Shown here in pieces: positions 51,104 through 59,906 of a stretch of DNA of 64,000 bases (within the stretch, counting starts at the first letter, position 1; each line of letters starts with the position of its first letter). The stretch is from NCBI GenBank assembly GCA_003028315.1, contig CP028150.1:1860001-1924000 (forward strand). The letters are read 5' to 3'. A program made the position numbers and the translations under genes. The stretch is from Neisseria mucosa (GTDB lineage: Bacteria; Pseudomonadota; Gammaproteobacteria; Burkholderiales; Neisseriaceae). Under the pieces are notes generated by a model, which saw only the letters and a list, made by a program, of their open reading frames with translations, was not told the DNA's origin and made no database searches.

Positions 51104-53377
51104 ATGAACATCACCCAAATCCTCTCCCAAGAACTCTCCGCTACCGCCGCGCAAATCACCGCCGCCGTCGAGCTTTTAGACGACGGCGCGACCGTGCCGT
51201 TTATCGCCCGCTACCGCAAGGAAGCCACGGGCGGGCTGGACGATACGCAGCTGCGCCAGCTTGCCGAGCGGTTGCAATACCTGCGCGAGTTGGAAGAGCG
51301 CAAAGCCGTTGTTTTAAAAAGCATTGAAGAGCAAGGCAAGCTTTCAGACGACCTCAGGGCGCAAATCGAAGCTGCCGACAACAAAACCGCGCTGGAAGAC
51401 CTGTATCTGCCCTACAAGCCCAAACGCCGCACCAAAGCGCAAATCGCGCGCGAACACGGTTTGCAGCCGCTGGCGGACGTGTTGCTTGCCGAGCAGCCGC
51501 AGGACGTAGAAGCCGCCGCGCAAGGCTACCTGAACGAAAACGTTCCCGACACCAAAGCCGCGCTGGACGGCGCGCGCGCGATTCTGATGGAGCAGTTTGC
51601 CGAAGACGCAGAACTCATCGGCACGCTGCGCGACAAGCTGTGGAACGAAGCCGAAATCCACGCGCAAGTCGTTGAAGGCAAAGAAACCGAAGGCGAAAAA
51701 TTCAGCGATTATTTCGACCACCGCGAACCCATCCGCGCCATACCCAGCCACCGCGCGCTGGCGGTTTTGCGCGGCCGCAACGAAGGCGTGTTGAACATCG
51801 CGCTCAAATACCAGCCCGACGACACGCCGATTACGCAGCAAAGCGAATACGAGCAAATCATCACCCGCCGTTTCAAGGTTTCAGACGGCCACAAATGGCT
51901 GCGCGACACCGTGCGCCTGACTTGGCGCGCGAAAATCTTTTTGTCGCTGGAACTCGAAGCCTTAGGCCGTCTGAAAGAAGCCGCCGACACCGACGCGATT
52001 ACCGTGTTCGCCCGCAATCTCAAAGACTTGCTGCTCGCCGCGCCCGCCGGACGGCTGACCACGCTGGGTCTCGACCCCGGCTACCGCAACGGCGTGAAAT
52101 GCGCCGTGGTGGACGACACGGGCAAGCTGCTGGATACGGTCATTGTCTATTTGCATCAAGAAAACAATATGTTGGCAACGCTGTCGCGCCTGATTAAACA
52201 ACACGGCGTGAAGCTCATCGCCATCGGCAACGGTACCGCCAGCCGCGAAACCGACAAAATCGCGGGCGAACTGGTGCGCGGAATGCCTGAAAGCAGCTTG
52301 CACAAAATCGTCGTTTCCGAAGCCGGCGCGTCGATTTATTCCGCGTCCGAACTGGCGGCGCGCGAGTTCCCCGACTTGGACGTTTCCCTGCGCGGCGCGG
52401 TGTCCATCGCCCGCAGGCTGCAAGACCCGCTTGCCGAGTTGGTCAAAATCGACCCCAAATCCATCGGCGTGGGGCAGTATCAGCACGACGTAAACCAAAG
52501 CCAGCTTGCCAAATCGCTGGACGCGGTGGTCGAAGACTGCGTGAACGCCGTCGGCGTGGACGTGAACACCGCCTCCGCCCCACTCTTGGCGCGGATTTCC
52601 GGTTTAAATCAAACCCTTGCCCAAAACATCGTCGCCTACCGCGATGAAAACGGCGCGTTCGACAGCCGCAAAAAATTGCTGAAAGTACCGCGTTTGGGCG
52701 AAAAAACCTTCGAGCAGGCGGCAGGCTTTTTGCGAATTAACGGCGGCAAAGAACCGCTGGACGCGAGCGCCGTCCACCCCGAAGCCTATCCCGTCGTCGC
52801 CAAAATGCTGGCGCAACAAGGCATTACCGCCGCCGAACTCATCGGCAACCGCGAGCGCGTAAAGCAAATCAAAGCCTCCGACTTCACCGACGAACGCTTC
52901 GGTCTGCCGACCATTTTGGACATCCTGTCCGAGCTGGAAAAACCCGGCCGAGACCCGCGCGGCGAGTTTCAGACGGCATCATTCGCCGAAGGCATCCACG
53001 AAATCAGCGACTTGCAAGTCGGCATGATACTCGAAGGCGTGGTTTCCAACGTCGCCAATTTCGGCGCGTTCGTGGACATCGGCGTCCATCAGGACGGCTT
53101 GGTGCACATCTCCGCCCTGTCCAATAAGTTCGTCCAAGACCCGCGCGAAGTCGTGAAAGCCGGCGACGTGGTGAAAGTGAAAGTGCTGGAAGTCGATGCC
53201 GCCAGAAAACGTATCGCGCTCACCATGCGCTTGGATGACGAACCAGGCGGCGCAACCAAAGGTAACAGGTCGTCTGAAACCCGACATCAGGAACGCCGCG
53301 ACCGCAAACCCCAACGCAACGACCGCGCCCCGACCAATTCGGCGATGGCGGATGCGTTTGCGAAGTTGAAGCGGTAA
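51104..53377 (+). CDS. tex: Tex, RNA-binding transcription accessory protein
   Basis: A 757-residue cytosolic protein: N-terminal helical region, YqgF/RuvC-like domain (about 330-430, LGLDPGYRNGVKCAVV), helix-hairpin-helix repeats (about 495-560), and a C-terminal S1 RNA-binding domain (about 640-710, VGMILEGVVSNVANFGAFVD), ending in a basic tail. A DUS lies just before the ATG and no ribosome site is visible. The gene mixes uptake dialects: AGGTCGTCTGAA-type copies near both ends and GCCGTCTGAA-type at 51880-51891, 51964-51975 and 52968-52979. Confidence 0.96.
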   Translation: MNITQILSQELSATAAQITAAVELLDDGATVPFIARYRKEATGGLDDTQLRQLAERLQYLRELEERKAVVLKSIEEQGKLSDDLRAQIEAADNKTALEDLYLPYKPKRRTKAQIAREHGLQPLADVLLAEQPQDVEAAAQGYLNENVPDTKAALDGARAILMEQFAEDAELIGTLRDKLWNEAEIHAQVVEGKETEGEKFSDYFDHREPIRAIPSHRALAVLRGRNEGVLNIALKYQPDDTPITQQSEYEQIITRRFKVSDGHKWLRDTVRLTWRAKIFLSLELEALGRLKEAADTDAITVFARNLKDLLLAAPAGRLTTLGLDPGYRNGVKCAVVDDTGKLLDTVIVYLHQENNMLATLSRLIKQHGVKLIAIGNGTASRETDKIAGELVRGMPESSLHKIVVSEAGASIYSASELAAREFPDLDVSLRGAVSIARRLQDPLAELVKIDPKSIGVGQYQHDVNQSQLAKSLDAVVEDCVNAVGVDVNTASAPLLARISGLNQTLAQNIVAYRDENGAFDSRKKLLKVPRLGEKTFEQAAGFLRINGGKEPLDASAVHPEAYPVVAKMLAQQGITAAELIGNRERVKQIKASDFTDERFGLPTILDILSELEKPGRDPRGEFQTASFAEGIHEISDLQVGMILEGVVSNVANFGAFVDIGVHQDGLVHISALSNKFVQDPREVVKAGDVVKVKVLEVDAARKRIALTMRLDDEPGGATKGNRSSETRHQERRDRKPQRNDRAPTNSAMADAFAKLKR

Positions 53378-53440
53378 CATTAGTCTGAAGTGCTATTTAA
53401 AGTAAAACCGTTTTGAAACAAATAAATAAAATTAAATTGT

Positions 53441-53500
53441 AAAAAAAATCCCGTTTTTTTATCATATCGAAGCGATATAGCAAAAAAATGGGATTTTTTT
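53441..53500. terminator. Long compound hairpin between tex and the Fic gene
   Basis: AAATCCC-G-TTTTTTT pairs with AAAAAAA-T-GGGATTT, and inside it ATATCG-AAG-CGATAT forms a second stem. T runs flank it on the plus strand. It terminates tex and lies 23 bp before the Fic start. Confidence 0.75.
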
Positions 53501-53522
53501 ATTAATTAACCGAAAACCTAAA

Positions 53523-54590
53523 ATGTACTCGATCGAACAATTCCCTCCCGAAGCAGACCTCGAAACGGTCCCTGTCTTGAAAAAACTGAATTCCGCACAT
53601 CGTTATCTGGCCGAATTAAAAGGTATCTGCCGCAGCATTCCCAACCAAGGCATTCTGATTAACACGCTGTCTTTGCAGGAAGCCAAAGACAGTTCCGAAA
53701 TCGAAAATATCATTACCACCCATGACGAACTGTTCCGTGCAGGAATATCGGCAAGCCCGTCTAGCCCTGCCATCAAAGAAGTGCAGAATTATGCTTCAGC
53801 ACTGCATTGCGGCTTCGGCCTTATCCAAAAACACGGAATGCTGACTAACAATCATATTTTGACGATACAGGCCGAGTTGGAAAAGAACCATGCCGGATTC
53901 CGCAAACAGTCGGGGACGATGCTGAGAAACGACCGTACCGGCGAAACCGTCTATACGCCGCCGCAACATACGGACGACATCATCCGCCTGATGAGCAGAT
54001 TGGAAGCATTTATCAACGACGACAACACGGAAAAACCTATCGACCCGCTTATCCGCATGGCGCTGCTCCATCACCAGTTTGAAAGCATTCACCCGTTTTA
54101 CGACGGCAACGGCAGAACAGGCAGGATTATCAATGTGCTGTATCTGGTTTTAACCGGATTGCTGGATATTCCAGTCTTATACCTCAGCCGCTATCTAGTA
54201 CGGAACAAAAGCGAATATTACCGCCTGCTGCAACACGTACGCGATACGGGTGAATGGGAAGGCTGGCTGCTGTATATACTGGAAGCCGTGGAACAAACCG
54301 CCAAGAACGGCATCGATACCGTGCAGCAGATCCATCAGGCGATGCTGGACTACAAACACCGCATCAGGGAAAACTTCAACTTCTACAGCCAAGACCTGAT
54401 TAACCACCTGTTCAATCATCCCTACACAAAAATCGATTTCCTGATGAAAACGCTGAAAGTTTCCCGCCCCAGTGCCGCCAAATACCTGGACGAACTGACA
54501 GAAGGCGGATTCCTGCACAAAGAAAAGATAGGCAGAAGCAACTACTATATCAATATCGCGCTGATGAATATTTTATTACCAACTGATTGA
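53523..54590 (+). CDS. Fic-family AMP-transferase, class II (self-inhibited)
   Basis: A 355-residue Fic enzyme. The catalytic loop HPFYDGNGRTGR is near residue 190 and matches HPFX(D/E)GNGRXXR fully, so AMP transfer from ATP to a hydroxyl side chain is predicted. SSEIEN near 57-62 fits the inhibitory helix motif (S/T)XXXE(G/N), placed N-terminal to the Fic core, as in class II. The C-terminal 60 residues look like a winged helix (KTLKVSRPSAAKYLDELTEGG). The target is unknown. No toxin-antitoxin partner is adjacent. The flanks are AT-rich, so the gene may be acquired. Confidence 0.9.
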   Translation: MYSIEQFPPEADLETVPVLKKLNSAHRYLAELKGICRSIPNQGILINTLSLQEAKDSSEIENIITTHDELFRAGISASPSSPAIKEVQNYASALHCGFGLIQKHGMLTNNHILTIQAELEKNHAGFRKQSGTMLRNDRTGETVYTPPQHTDDIIRLMSRLEAFINDDNTEKPIDPLIRMALLHHQFESIHPFYDGNGRTGRIINVLYLVLTGLLDIPVLYLSRYLVRNKSEYYRLLQHVRDTGEWEGWLLYILEAVEQTAKNGIDTVQQIHQAMLDYKHRIRENFNFYSQDLINHLFNHPYTKIDFLMKTLKVSRPSAAKYLDELTEGGFLHKEKIGRSNYYINIALMNILLPTD

Positions 54591-54803
54591 TAACATTTGA
54601 AACTTACCCAATATCGAATCAATATATTGCTTACCTGACGCCCGATGGCTTATCGATACGAACAGGCGTATAGTTTGAGATATTGCAAACCCATCATCAC
54701 CACCCAAGGAGTCCAAACTATGAAACCTGTTTTGTTTGCCGCACTGATTTCCTGTTTTTCCGTTGCTGCCTATGCGGCTTGCGCCGACAGCCAGCAGCAG
54801 TGT

Positions 54804-56021
54804 GAGACCTTTGCAAAATTCCCCAAAATCCCCTAAATTCCCACCAAGACATTTAGGGGATTTTCCATGAGCACCTTCTTCCAGCAAACCGCACAAGCCA
54901 TGATCGCCAAACACATCGACCGCTTCCCGCTATTGAAGTTGGATCAGGTGATTGATTGGCAGCCGATCGAACAATACCTGAATCGTCAAAGAACCCGTTA
55001 CCTTAGAGACCACCGCGGCCGTCCCGCCTATCCCCTGTTGTCCATGTTCAAAGCCGTCCTGCTCGGACAATGGCACAGCCTCTCCGATCCCGAACTCGAA
55101 CACAGCCTCATCACCCGCATCGATTTCAACCTGTTTTGCCGCTTTGACGAACTGAGCATCCCCGATTACAGCACCTTATGCCGCTACCGTAACTGGCTGG
55201 CGCAAGACGACACCCTGTCCGAATTGCTCAAACTGATTAACCGACAACTGGCCGAAAAAAACCTAAAAGTAGAGAAGGCATCCGCCGCCGTCATTGATGC
55301 CACCATTATTCAGACTGCCGGCAGCAAACAGCGTCAGGCCATAGAAGTCGACGAGGAAGGACAAGTCAGCGGCCAAACCACACCGAGTAAGGATAAAGAT
55401 GCCCGCTGGACAAAGAAAAACGGCCTCTACAAACTCGGTTACAAACAACATACCCGTACCGATGAGGAAGGCTATATCGAGAAACTGCACATCACTCCTG
55501 CCAATACCCATGAGTGCAACCATCTGTCCCCTTTGTTGGAAGGCATTACCGAAGGTACGACCGTCTATGCCGACAAAGGCTACGACAGTAAGGAAAACCG
55601 GCAACATCTGAAAGAGCATCGGTTGTTAGACGGCATTATGCGCAAAGCCTGCCGCAACCGTCCGCTGACGGAAGCGCAAACCAAACGCAACCGATATTTG
55701 TCGAAGACCCGTTATGTGGTCGAACAAAGCTTCGGTACGCTGCACCGTAAATTCCGCTACGCCCGGGCAGCCTATTTTGGTCTGCTCAAAGTGAGTGCGC
55801 AAAGCCATCTGAAGGCGATGTGTTTAAACCTGTTGAAAGCGGCTAACAGGCTAAGTGTGCCTGTTGCCGCCTAAAAGGCGGCCCGGATGCCTGATTATCG
55901 GGTATCCGGGGAGGATTAAGGGGGTATTTGGGTAGAATCAGTGGATATTTGAAACAAAAACAGCCGAAAATCTTTGTTTAGGTTTCGGCTGTTGGGGGAA
56001 AGGCTTTTTTGCAAAGGTCTC
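54804..56021 (+). mobile_element. IS5-family insertion sequence (IS1106-like)
   Basis: 1218 bp with inverted ends GAGACCTTTGCAAAA (left) and TTTTGCAAAGGTCTC (right), flanked on both sides by AGTGT (54799-54803, 56022-56026). It carries one intact transposase gene. The ends and transposase resemble neisserial IS1106; I assign the family with confidence and the name tentatively. Confidence 0.9.
54867..55874 (+). CDS. IS5-family transposase
   Basis: The 335-residue DDE transposase has an N-terminal domain (FRHHRG-like RTRYLRDHRGRPAYPLL, then the DUF772 region with SLSDPELEHSL), first Asp in VIDATIIQ near 137, second Asp in VYADKGYDS near 231, and the final Glu in the C-terminal part near RYVVEQSFGTLHRKFRYARA. 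The frame is complete and GGGGA precedes the ATG, so the element should be able to move. Confidence 0.92.
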   Translation: MSTFFQQTAQAMIAKHIDRFPLLKLDQVIDWQPIEQYLNRQRTRYLRDHRGRPAYPLLSMFKAVLLGQWHSLSDPELEHSLITRIDFNLFCRFDELSIPDYSTLCRYRNWLAQDDTLSELLKLINRQLAEKNLKVEKASAAVIDATIIQTAGSKQRQAIEVDEEGQVSGQTTPSKDKDARWTKKNGLYKLGYKQHTRTDEEGYIEKLHITPANTHECNHLSPLLEGITEGTTVYADKGYDSKENRQHLKEHRLLDGIMRKACRNRPLTEAQTKRNRYLSKTRYVVEQSFGTLHRKFRYARAAYFGLLKVSAQSHLKAMCLNLLKAANRLSVPVAA

Positions 56022-56297
56022 AGTGTGTGATTTATAAAAACGGCAATGTGGCGACTGAAGGCGGCTGTTCGGTCAACAAGTGTCAGAATGCCGATGCGCA
56101 GGTGTTGAAGTGGAAGCTGAAAAACGGTAAAGGCGTAACCGTGGAAATCGGGAAAAACGGCAAAGTTTTGGTGAACAAAAAACCGGGAGCGAAGGCGAAC
56201 AACAGCAACGCGGCAGGCATGGGCTTGACGTGTTATGCCGCCGATGCGGACAAGCGTGAGCAGTTCTGCTCGACCAATTATTGATACGACCAGCATG

Positions 56298-56334
56298 AAA
56301 AAGGTCGTCTGAACATTTTTCAGACGACCTTTCA
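56298..56334. terminator. Inverted DUS pair between the broken gene and the amidotransferase gene
   Basis: AAAAAGGTCGTCTGAA and TTCAGACGACCTTT around a short loop, between two convergent genes. Confidence 0.75.
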
Positions 56335-56337
56335 TAT

Positions 56338-57180
56338 TTATACGGATACACCGACTGCGCGGGCAATTGCCAACCCCTCTTCCGCGCTCATGTAAACAGG
56401 GCTTTCCGGGCGGTCGCTGCGGACAATATCGCCGTCTCGGAACATGACTAATTCATCAACAGCTAATTGCGACCAAGTTTCGTCTCGGGTCAAGGGCAGT
56501 GTGGCAATAACGGAGACTTTGTCATTCGGGGTGGTAACTGCGGAAAAATCGACCATCACGTCATCATCCAAAAGCCGTGCCTTGCCGAAAGGAGCTTTAC
56601 GCACGATATAGTGCAGCAGCGTACTGGCATGTGCAAACAGGCAGTCGCCGTTGGACATCACAAAATTGAACAATCCGAAGCGGCGAATTTCGTGAGTTAG
56701 CGCAGCAACGGCATCAAACAAAGTATCGGAATCAGGTTTCTCAGCAAAGCGGCTGCGAAGCCGGTTGAGGATATAACAAAATGCACGTTCGGAGTCGGTC
56801 GTACCGACAGCATGGTAATACTCGCCTTGTTCCGGATAAAAATCAATCAAATGCCCATTATGCGCAAAGAGCCAATATTCGCCCCACATTTCACGCATAA
56901 AAGGATGGGTATTGGCCAAAGAGGTCTGCCCTTGCGAGGCTTTACGGATGTGGGCGATGACGTTTTCAGATTTAATTTGATAGGCGCGAACCAAGTCGGC
57001 AACCGGGGAATTTGCGCTGGGCTTATCATCGTGAAACAATCGTACACCTTTCCCTTCAAAGAAACCGATACCGAATCCATCGGCGTGATGGTCGGTAATG
57101 CCGCCGCGGCGGCGGAAACCCTCGAAGGAAAACATAATGTCCGTTGGGGTATTACAGTTCATGCCGAGCAGTTGGCACAT
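56338..57180 (-). CDS. Class II glutamine amidotransferase (YafJ-like)
   Basis: A 280-residue stand-alone N-terminal nucleophile glutaminase-type protein. The start MCQLLGMNCNTP gives the catalytic Cys at position 2 once Met is removed. RRRGGITDHHADGFGIGF, IAHIRKASQG and THPFMREMWGEYWLFAHNGH are typical of the YafJ/DUF family. No synthetase partner is fused or adjacent, so the acceptor is unknown. AAAGGT lies seven bases before the ATG. Confidence 0.9.
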   Translation of the reverse strand: MCQLLGMNCNTPTDIMFSFEGFRRRGGITDHHADGFGIGFFEGKGVRLFHDDKPSANSPVADLVRAYQIKSENVIAHIRKASQGQTSLANTHPFMREMWGEYWLFAHNGHLIDFYPEQGEYYHAVGTTDSERAFCYILNRLRSRFAEKPDSDTLFDAVAALTHEIRRFGLFNFVMSNGDCLFAHASTLLHYIVRKAPFGKARLLDDDVMVDFSAVTTPNDKVSVIATLPLTRDETWSQLAVDELVMFRDGDIVRSDRPESPVYMSAEEGLAIARAVGVSV

Positions 57181-57372
57181 AATTTTGACCTTTATTGTTT
57201 TAATAGGAATAGAATAGTCGGATTATGGTACATTGGACAATCCGTTTCAATAGACACGATACAGTATCCCCACAAAATCAATACAACTCTTCATAGCAGG
57301 ACATCACAATAATAAAAACCGGATTTCAAAATGAAATCCGGTCTACGATATATTCAAATTTAAAAGCATTCA

Positions 57373-58041
57373 TCAAAGGTATTTGGCTGCCAAATATCCT
57401 GCCGCCACCAAGCCGAACATAGCCAACACACCCAAAACAGAAACCAGAACAATCATATTGCGTTTGGAAGTAAGGGCTTCCAGTCTAGGATCCTGCCCCA
57501 ACTCCTGCCGCAATTTGCTTTCAAGTTCGGCACGGATTTCTTTCCGCATCAACTTCTCTTCCCGCTCTTTTTCAAGTTGCAATTTATGAGCGATTTCAGC
57601 TTGTTTTTTATGCTCAAACGCCACCTTTTCCTGCCACTCAATACGTTTACGCTGGATGATTTGCTCGGTTGCACTGGCAAAATGGAAATGGCAGACGGCA
57701 CATTCCTCTGCTGCCACATCCTCCGTAATCGTCATACAAACGGGACATTGCTTTAAAGACGCCTCCTCGTTTTCACCTTCGTCCTCACTTACCTGCAACT
57801 CCATGGACTGACGCACAATAACATCAAGCCCCAAGTAGTTGAAATACTGCTGCGCATTCTCGCGCTCATCCTGCGTACAATTCTCGGCAATAATCGCTTG
57901 CGGACGTTCAGAAAGTGCCTGAACCAAATCTTCTGCTTCTTTTTCCGGCAAGTTATCATATAGGCATGCATTGATACGCTCATGATCGACATCTGGCGGA
58001 TAAGAAACATAAACATCGTAAAGTTTGTCAGAGTTTTTCAT
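57373..58041 (-). CDS. Zinc-ribbon, coiled-coil, tail-anchored membrane protein of unknown function
   Basis: The 222 residues show an N-terminal globular part (about 1-85), a CPVC...CAVC zinc-ribbon-like pair (about 100-122), a charged coiled coil (about 130-185, KLQLEKEREEKLMRKEI) and a C-terminal membrane helix (MIVLVSVLGVLAMFGLVAAG). It is thus predicted to hang from the inner membrane facing the cytosol. I start at 58041, where AGGA lies six or seven bases upstream; the in-frame extension to 58116 has none. No family recognised. Confidence 0.7.
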   Translation of the reverse strand: MKNSDKLYDVYVSYPPDVDHERINACLYDNLPEKEAEDLVQALSERPQAIIAENCTQDERENAQQYFNYLGLDVIVRQSMELQVSEDEGENEEASLKQCPVCMTITEDVAAEECAVCHFHFASATEQIIQRKRIEWQEKVAFEHKKQAEIAHKLQLEKEREEKLMRKEIRAELESKLRQELGQDPRLEALTSKRNMIVLVSVLGVLAMFGLVAAGYLAAKYL

Positions 58042-58326
58042 TGTTATCCTAGAACAAACCGAACTTTTAATCCCATTCACGGAAACCGGCTTGATTTTGC
58101 TTATACCATGATACACGGCAGCGATCCGTCAACCTATCATCTGACTTAGACACTACTCCCGAAACTTCCTAAATTACCCAACTATCTGATAATTAGCTTT
58201 GGGTATGCAACCTATCGGCACCAAGCCGAATGTAAATCAAATAACAGATAGTACATGAGTAAATATTCCCAAAGGGAATTATAGATTATAAGACAGATGA
58301 TTTTTATTGGAAAGCAATTACAAACG

Positions 58327-58359
58327 AAAGGCCGTTTGTATAAACAAACGGCCTTTTTT
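58327..58359. terminator. Intrinsic terminator of erpA
   Basis: Perfect 13-bp stem AAAGGCCGTTTGT / ACAAACGGCCTTT with loop ATAA, 14 bp past the erpA stop on its downstream side. The T run is stronger on the plus strand. Confidence 0.8.
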
Positions 58360-58372
58360 ATCTACATATGGC

Positions 58373-58711
58373 TCAAACTGAGAAGGATGACCCGCAACCG
58401 CAAGTCGTTTCTGCATTCGGATTACGAATAACAAATTGCGATCCTTGCAAACTTTCAGTGTAATCAATTTCCGCACCAACCAAATATTGGTAGCTCATCG
58501 GGTCCACCAAGAAAGTCAGGCCGTTTTTCTGAATTTCAAAATCGTCATCATTTTTGATTTCATCAAAAGTAAAACCATACTGGAATCCCGAACAACCTCC
58601 GCCATTAACAAACACGCGTAATTTCAAATCGGGATTGTTTTCTTCTGCAATCAAATCGGCAACCTTGGTACAGCAGCTATCAGTGAAAATAATTGGACTT
58701 TCGTCTGACAT
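58373..58711 (-). CDS. erpA: Iron-sulfur cluster insertion protein ErpA
   Basis: A-type carrier that delivers Fe-S clusters to target enzymes. The 112 residues include the three cluster Cys in FVNGGGCSGFQYG and TTCGCGSSF at the C terminus, and LVDPMSYQYLVGAEIDY in between; length and the ErpA-like start fit better than IscA or SufA. AAAGGAAA precedes the ATG. Confidence 0.95.
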   Translation of the reverse strand: MSDESPIIFTDSCCTKVADLIAEENNPDLKLRVFVNGGGCSGFQYGFTFDEIKNDDDFEIQKNGLTFLVDPMSYQYLVGAEIDYTESLQGSQFVIRNPNAETTCGCGSSFSV

Positions 58712-58919
58712 GATGTGTTTCCTTTTATATGAATATTTTCGATATTGTCCTGCAAACCTTAACCTAAAGCAAGTCTGCCCTCAGATTGACCGGCATCAAG
58801 AGTTGCAGCTTCACGGACTTCTCCATGCAAGATGGAGTCCACTTCTATATTTATCAATAGAGATAAAAACCATAAACCACTACTTAACAAGTCGTCTGAA
58901 AATACAAGGACTACACCAT

Positions 58920-59612
58920 TCAAATATTTCGCCCGAACCACTCGACACGCCCGATAATGGCAACATCGTCAGTCAAATTATTCAAATCAATTTCAAAAGT
59001 CGGATAAGCCTCATTGGCGGAAATCACATTCACCACCCCGCCTGGCATCAGCTGTAATCGTTTTACCAACAAATTCTCATTAAGCCTCAAAACGTACAGC
59101 CCATCCTTCGGCGCAGTCTCAGCATGATTGATTAAAATAGTATCCCCATCATTCAAAACCCCTTCCATAGAATCCCCCTTGACCGAAATAACGGAAAGGT
59201 TTTTAGTATCACGGGTAACATAATTTTCTACCCAATACCGACGGAATGCCATGGTAAAAACAGGTTTTTCATCACCTACTAACCGCCCATGTCCGGCGGC
59301 AGCCTGAATATCATAACGCGGAACAAAGACAAACTCGTCGATATCAACCGGATTACCCAATGTATCATAAGCAACTGCAGTAGAAGACGGAACTTGCGCA
59401 TTAGGGAACGGACTCCCCTCCCCAGTCAACAGCCAGTCAATACTGCAACCTTTCAGTTGTTTGATTTTTTTTAGAGTTTCCGATTTCGGCAAACCGCCTT
59501 CGTTCCAAATCCTACTAAATCCCGCAATGGTCATATCAATGTCTGCGGCAATTTTGGCTTGGCGCGCTTCGTCTTTCCACAAAAACACCAATCTGTCTTT
59601 AAATGTATCCAT
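58920..59612 (-). CDS. LexA/S24-type self-cleaving transcriptional repressor
   Basis: The 230 residues have an N-terminal helix-turn-helix (about 1-65) and a C-terminal S24 peptidase domain. The cleavage site is Ala-Gly in QAAAGHG near 105; the nucleophile Ser is in GDSMEG near 147 and the Lys in LLVKRL near 183, so self-cleavage on damage or oxidation is expected. Neisseria lack a classical LexA; the gonococcal S24 regulator NG1427 is a LexA-like protein reported to respond to oxidation, and this gene is a plausible orthologue. Operator-like repeats lie in its upstream region. AGGA precedes the ATG. Confidence 0.85.
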   Translation of the reverse strand: MDTFKDRLVFLWKDEARQAKIAADIDMTIAGFSRIWNEGGLPKSETLKKIKQLKGCSIDWLLTGEGSPFPNAQVPSSTAVAYDTLGNPVDIDEFVFVPRYDIQAAAGHGRLVGDEKPVFTMAFRRYWVENYVTRDTKNLSVISVKGDSMEGVLNDGDTILINHAETAPKDGLYVLRLNENLLVKRLQLMPGGVVNVISANEAYPTFEIDLNNLTDDVAIIGRVEWFGRNI

Positions 59613-59689
59613 ATCAATCCTCAGGCTGAAATGCGCCTCCTACAATGAAGCACTTGTGGGTTTATTTTACCTTAGTTTTATTAAAAATG

Positions 59690-59703
59690 TAAGAAAAATA
59701 TTA
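59690..59703. promoter_or_regulatory. Candidate S24 repressor operator 1
   Basis: TAAGAAAAATATTA, one mismatch from the symmetric TAAGA-AAAA-TCTTA found at 59870. On the minus strand it overlaps a TTACAT-N17-TAAAAT promoter candidate for the repressor gene, which suggests autoregulation. Confidence 0.5.
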
Positions 59704-59710
59704 GTTGAAT

Positions 59711-59724
59711 TAAGAAAAAGTATT
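59711..59724. promoter_or_regulatory. Candidate S24 repressor operator 2 (partial)
   Basis: TAAGAAAAAGTATT shares the left half with the other two sites, 21 bp from site 1, about two helical turns. Confidence 0.4.
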
Positions 59725-59855
59725 GCATTTTTTGTTTTTGCTTAGTATGATTCTTCTAACGCTTCAAACAAACCAGGCCTTCCTCAGCCATAATCAGGTA
59801 AAACATGGCATATATTACGATGATTGTAATCAGATTTTCATGAAGCAAAGGCTGT

Positions 59856-59884
59856 TTGACACAAGCAAGTAAGAAAAATCTTAG
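59856..59884 (+). promoter_or_regulatory. Promoter with overlapping operator 3 for the small exported protein gene
   Basis: A perfect TTGACA at 59856-59861, a 17-bp spacer and a poor -10 (TCTTAG, 59879-59884). The perfect inverted repeat TAAGA-AAAA-TCTTA (59870-59883) covers the spacer and -10, an ideal place for a repressor. Confidence 0.5.
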
Positions 59885-59906
59885 TTTCATTTGATTGGAG
59901 GATATA

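Larger units (their letters stand above)
54720..56284 (+). pseudogene. Small exported Cys-rich protein gene interrupted by an IS5-family element
   Basis: The gene starts at 54720 after AAGGAG (MKPVLFAALISCFSVAAYA, a clear signal peptide) and is open for 28 codons to 54803. Removing the IS (54804-56021) and one copy of the 5-bp flank AGTGT joins codon 28 in frame to 56027-56284. The restored protein has 113 residues with six Cys after the signal, including ACADSQQQC at the junction side and LTCYAAD and QFCSTNY near the end, and a Lys/Gly-rich middle. Function unknown. As it stands translation reads into the IS and stops within 12 codons. Confidence 0.9.

Noticed and set aside
58920..59612. Prophage marker based on the S24 repressor
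   Set aside because: No integrase, excisionase or phage structural gene is nearby and flanking genes are housekeeping.
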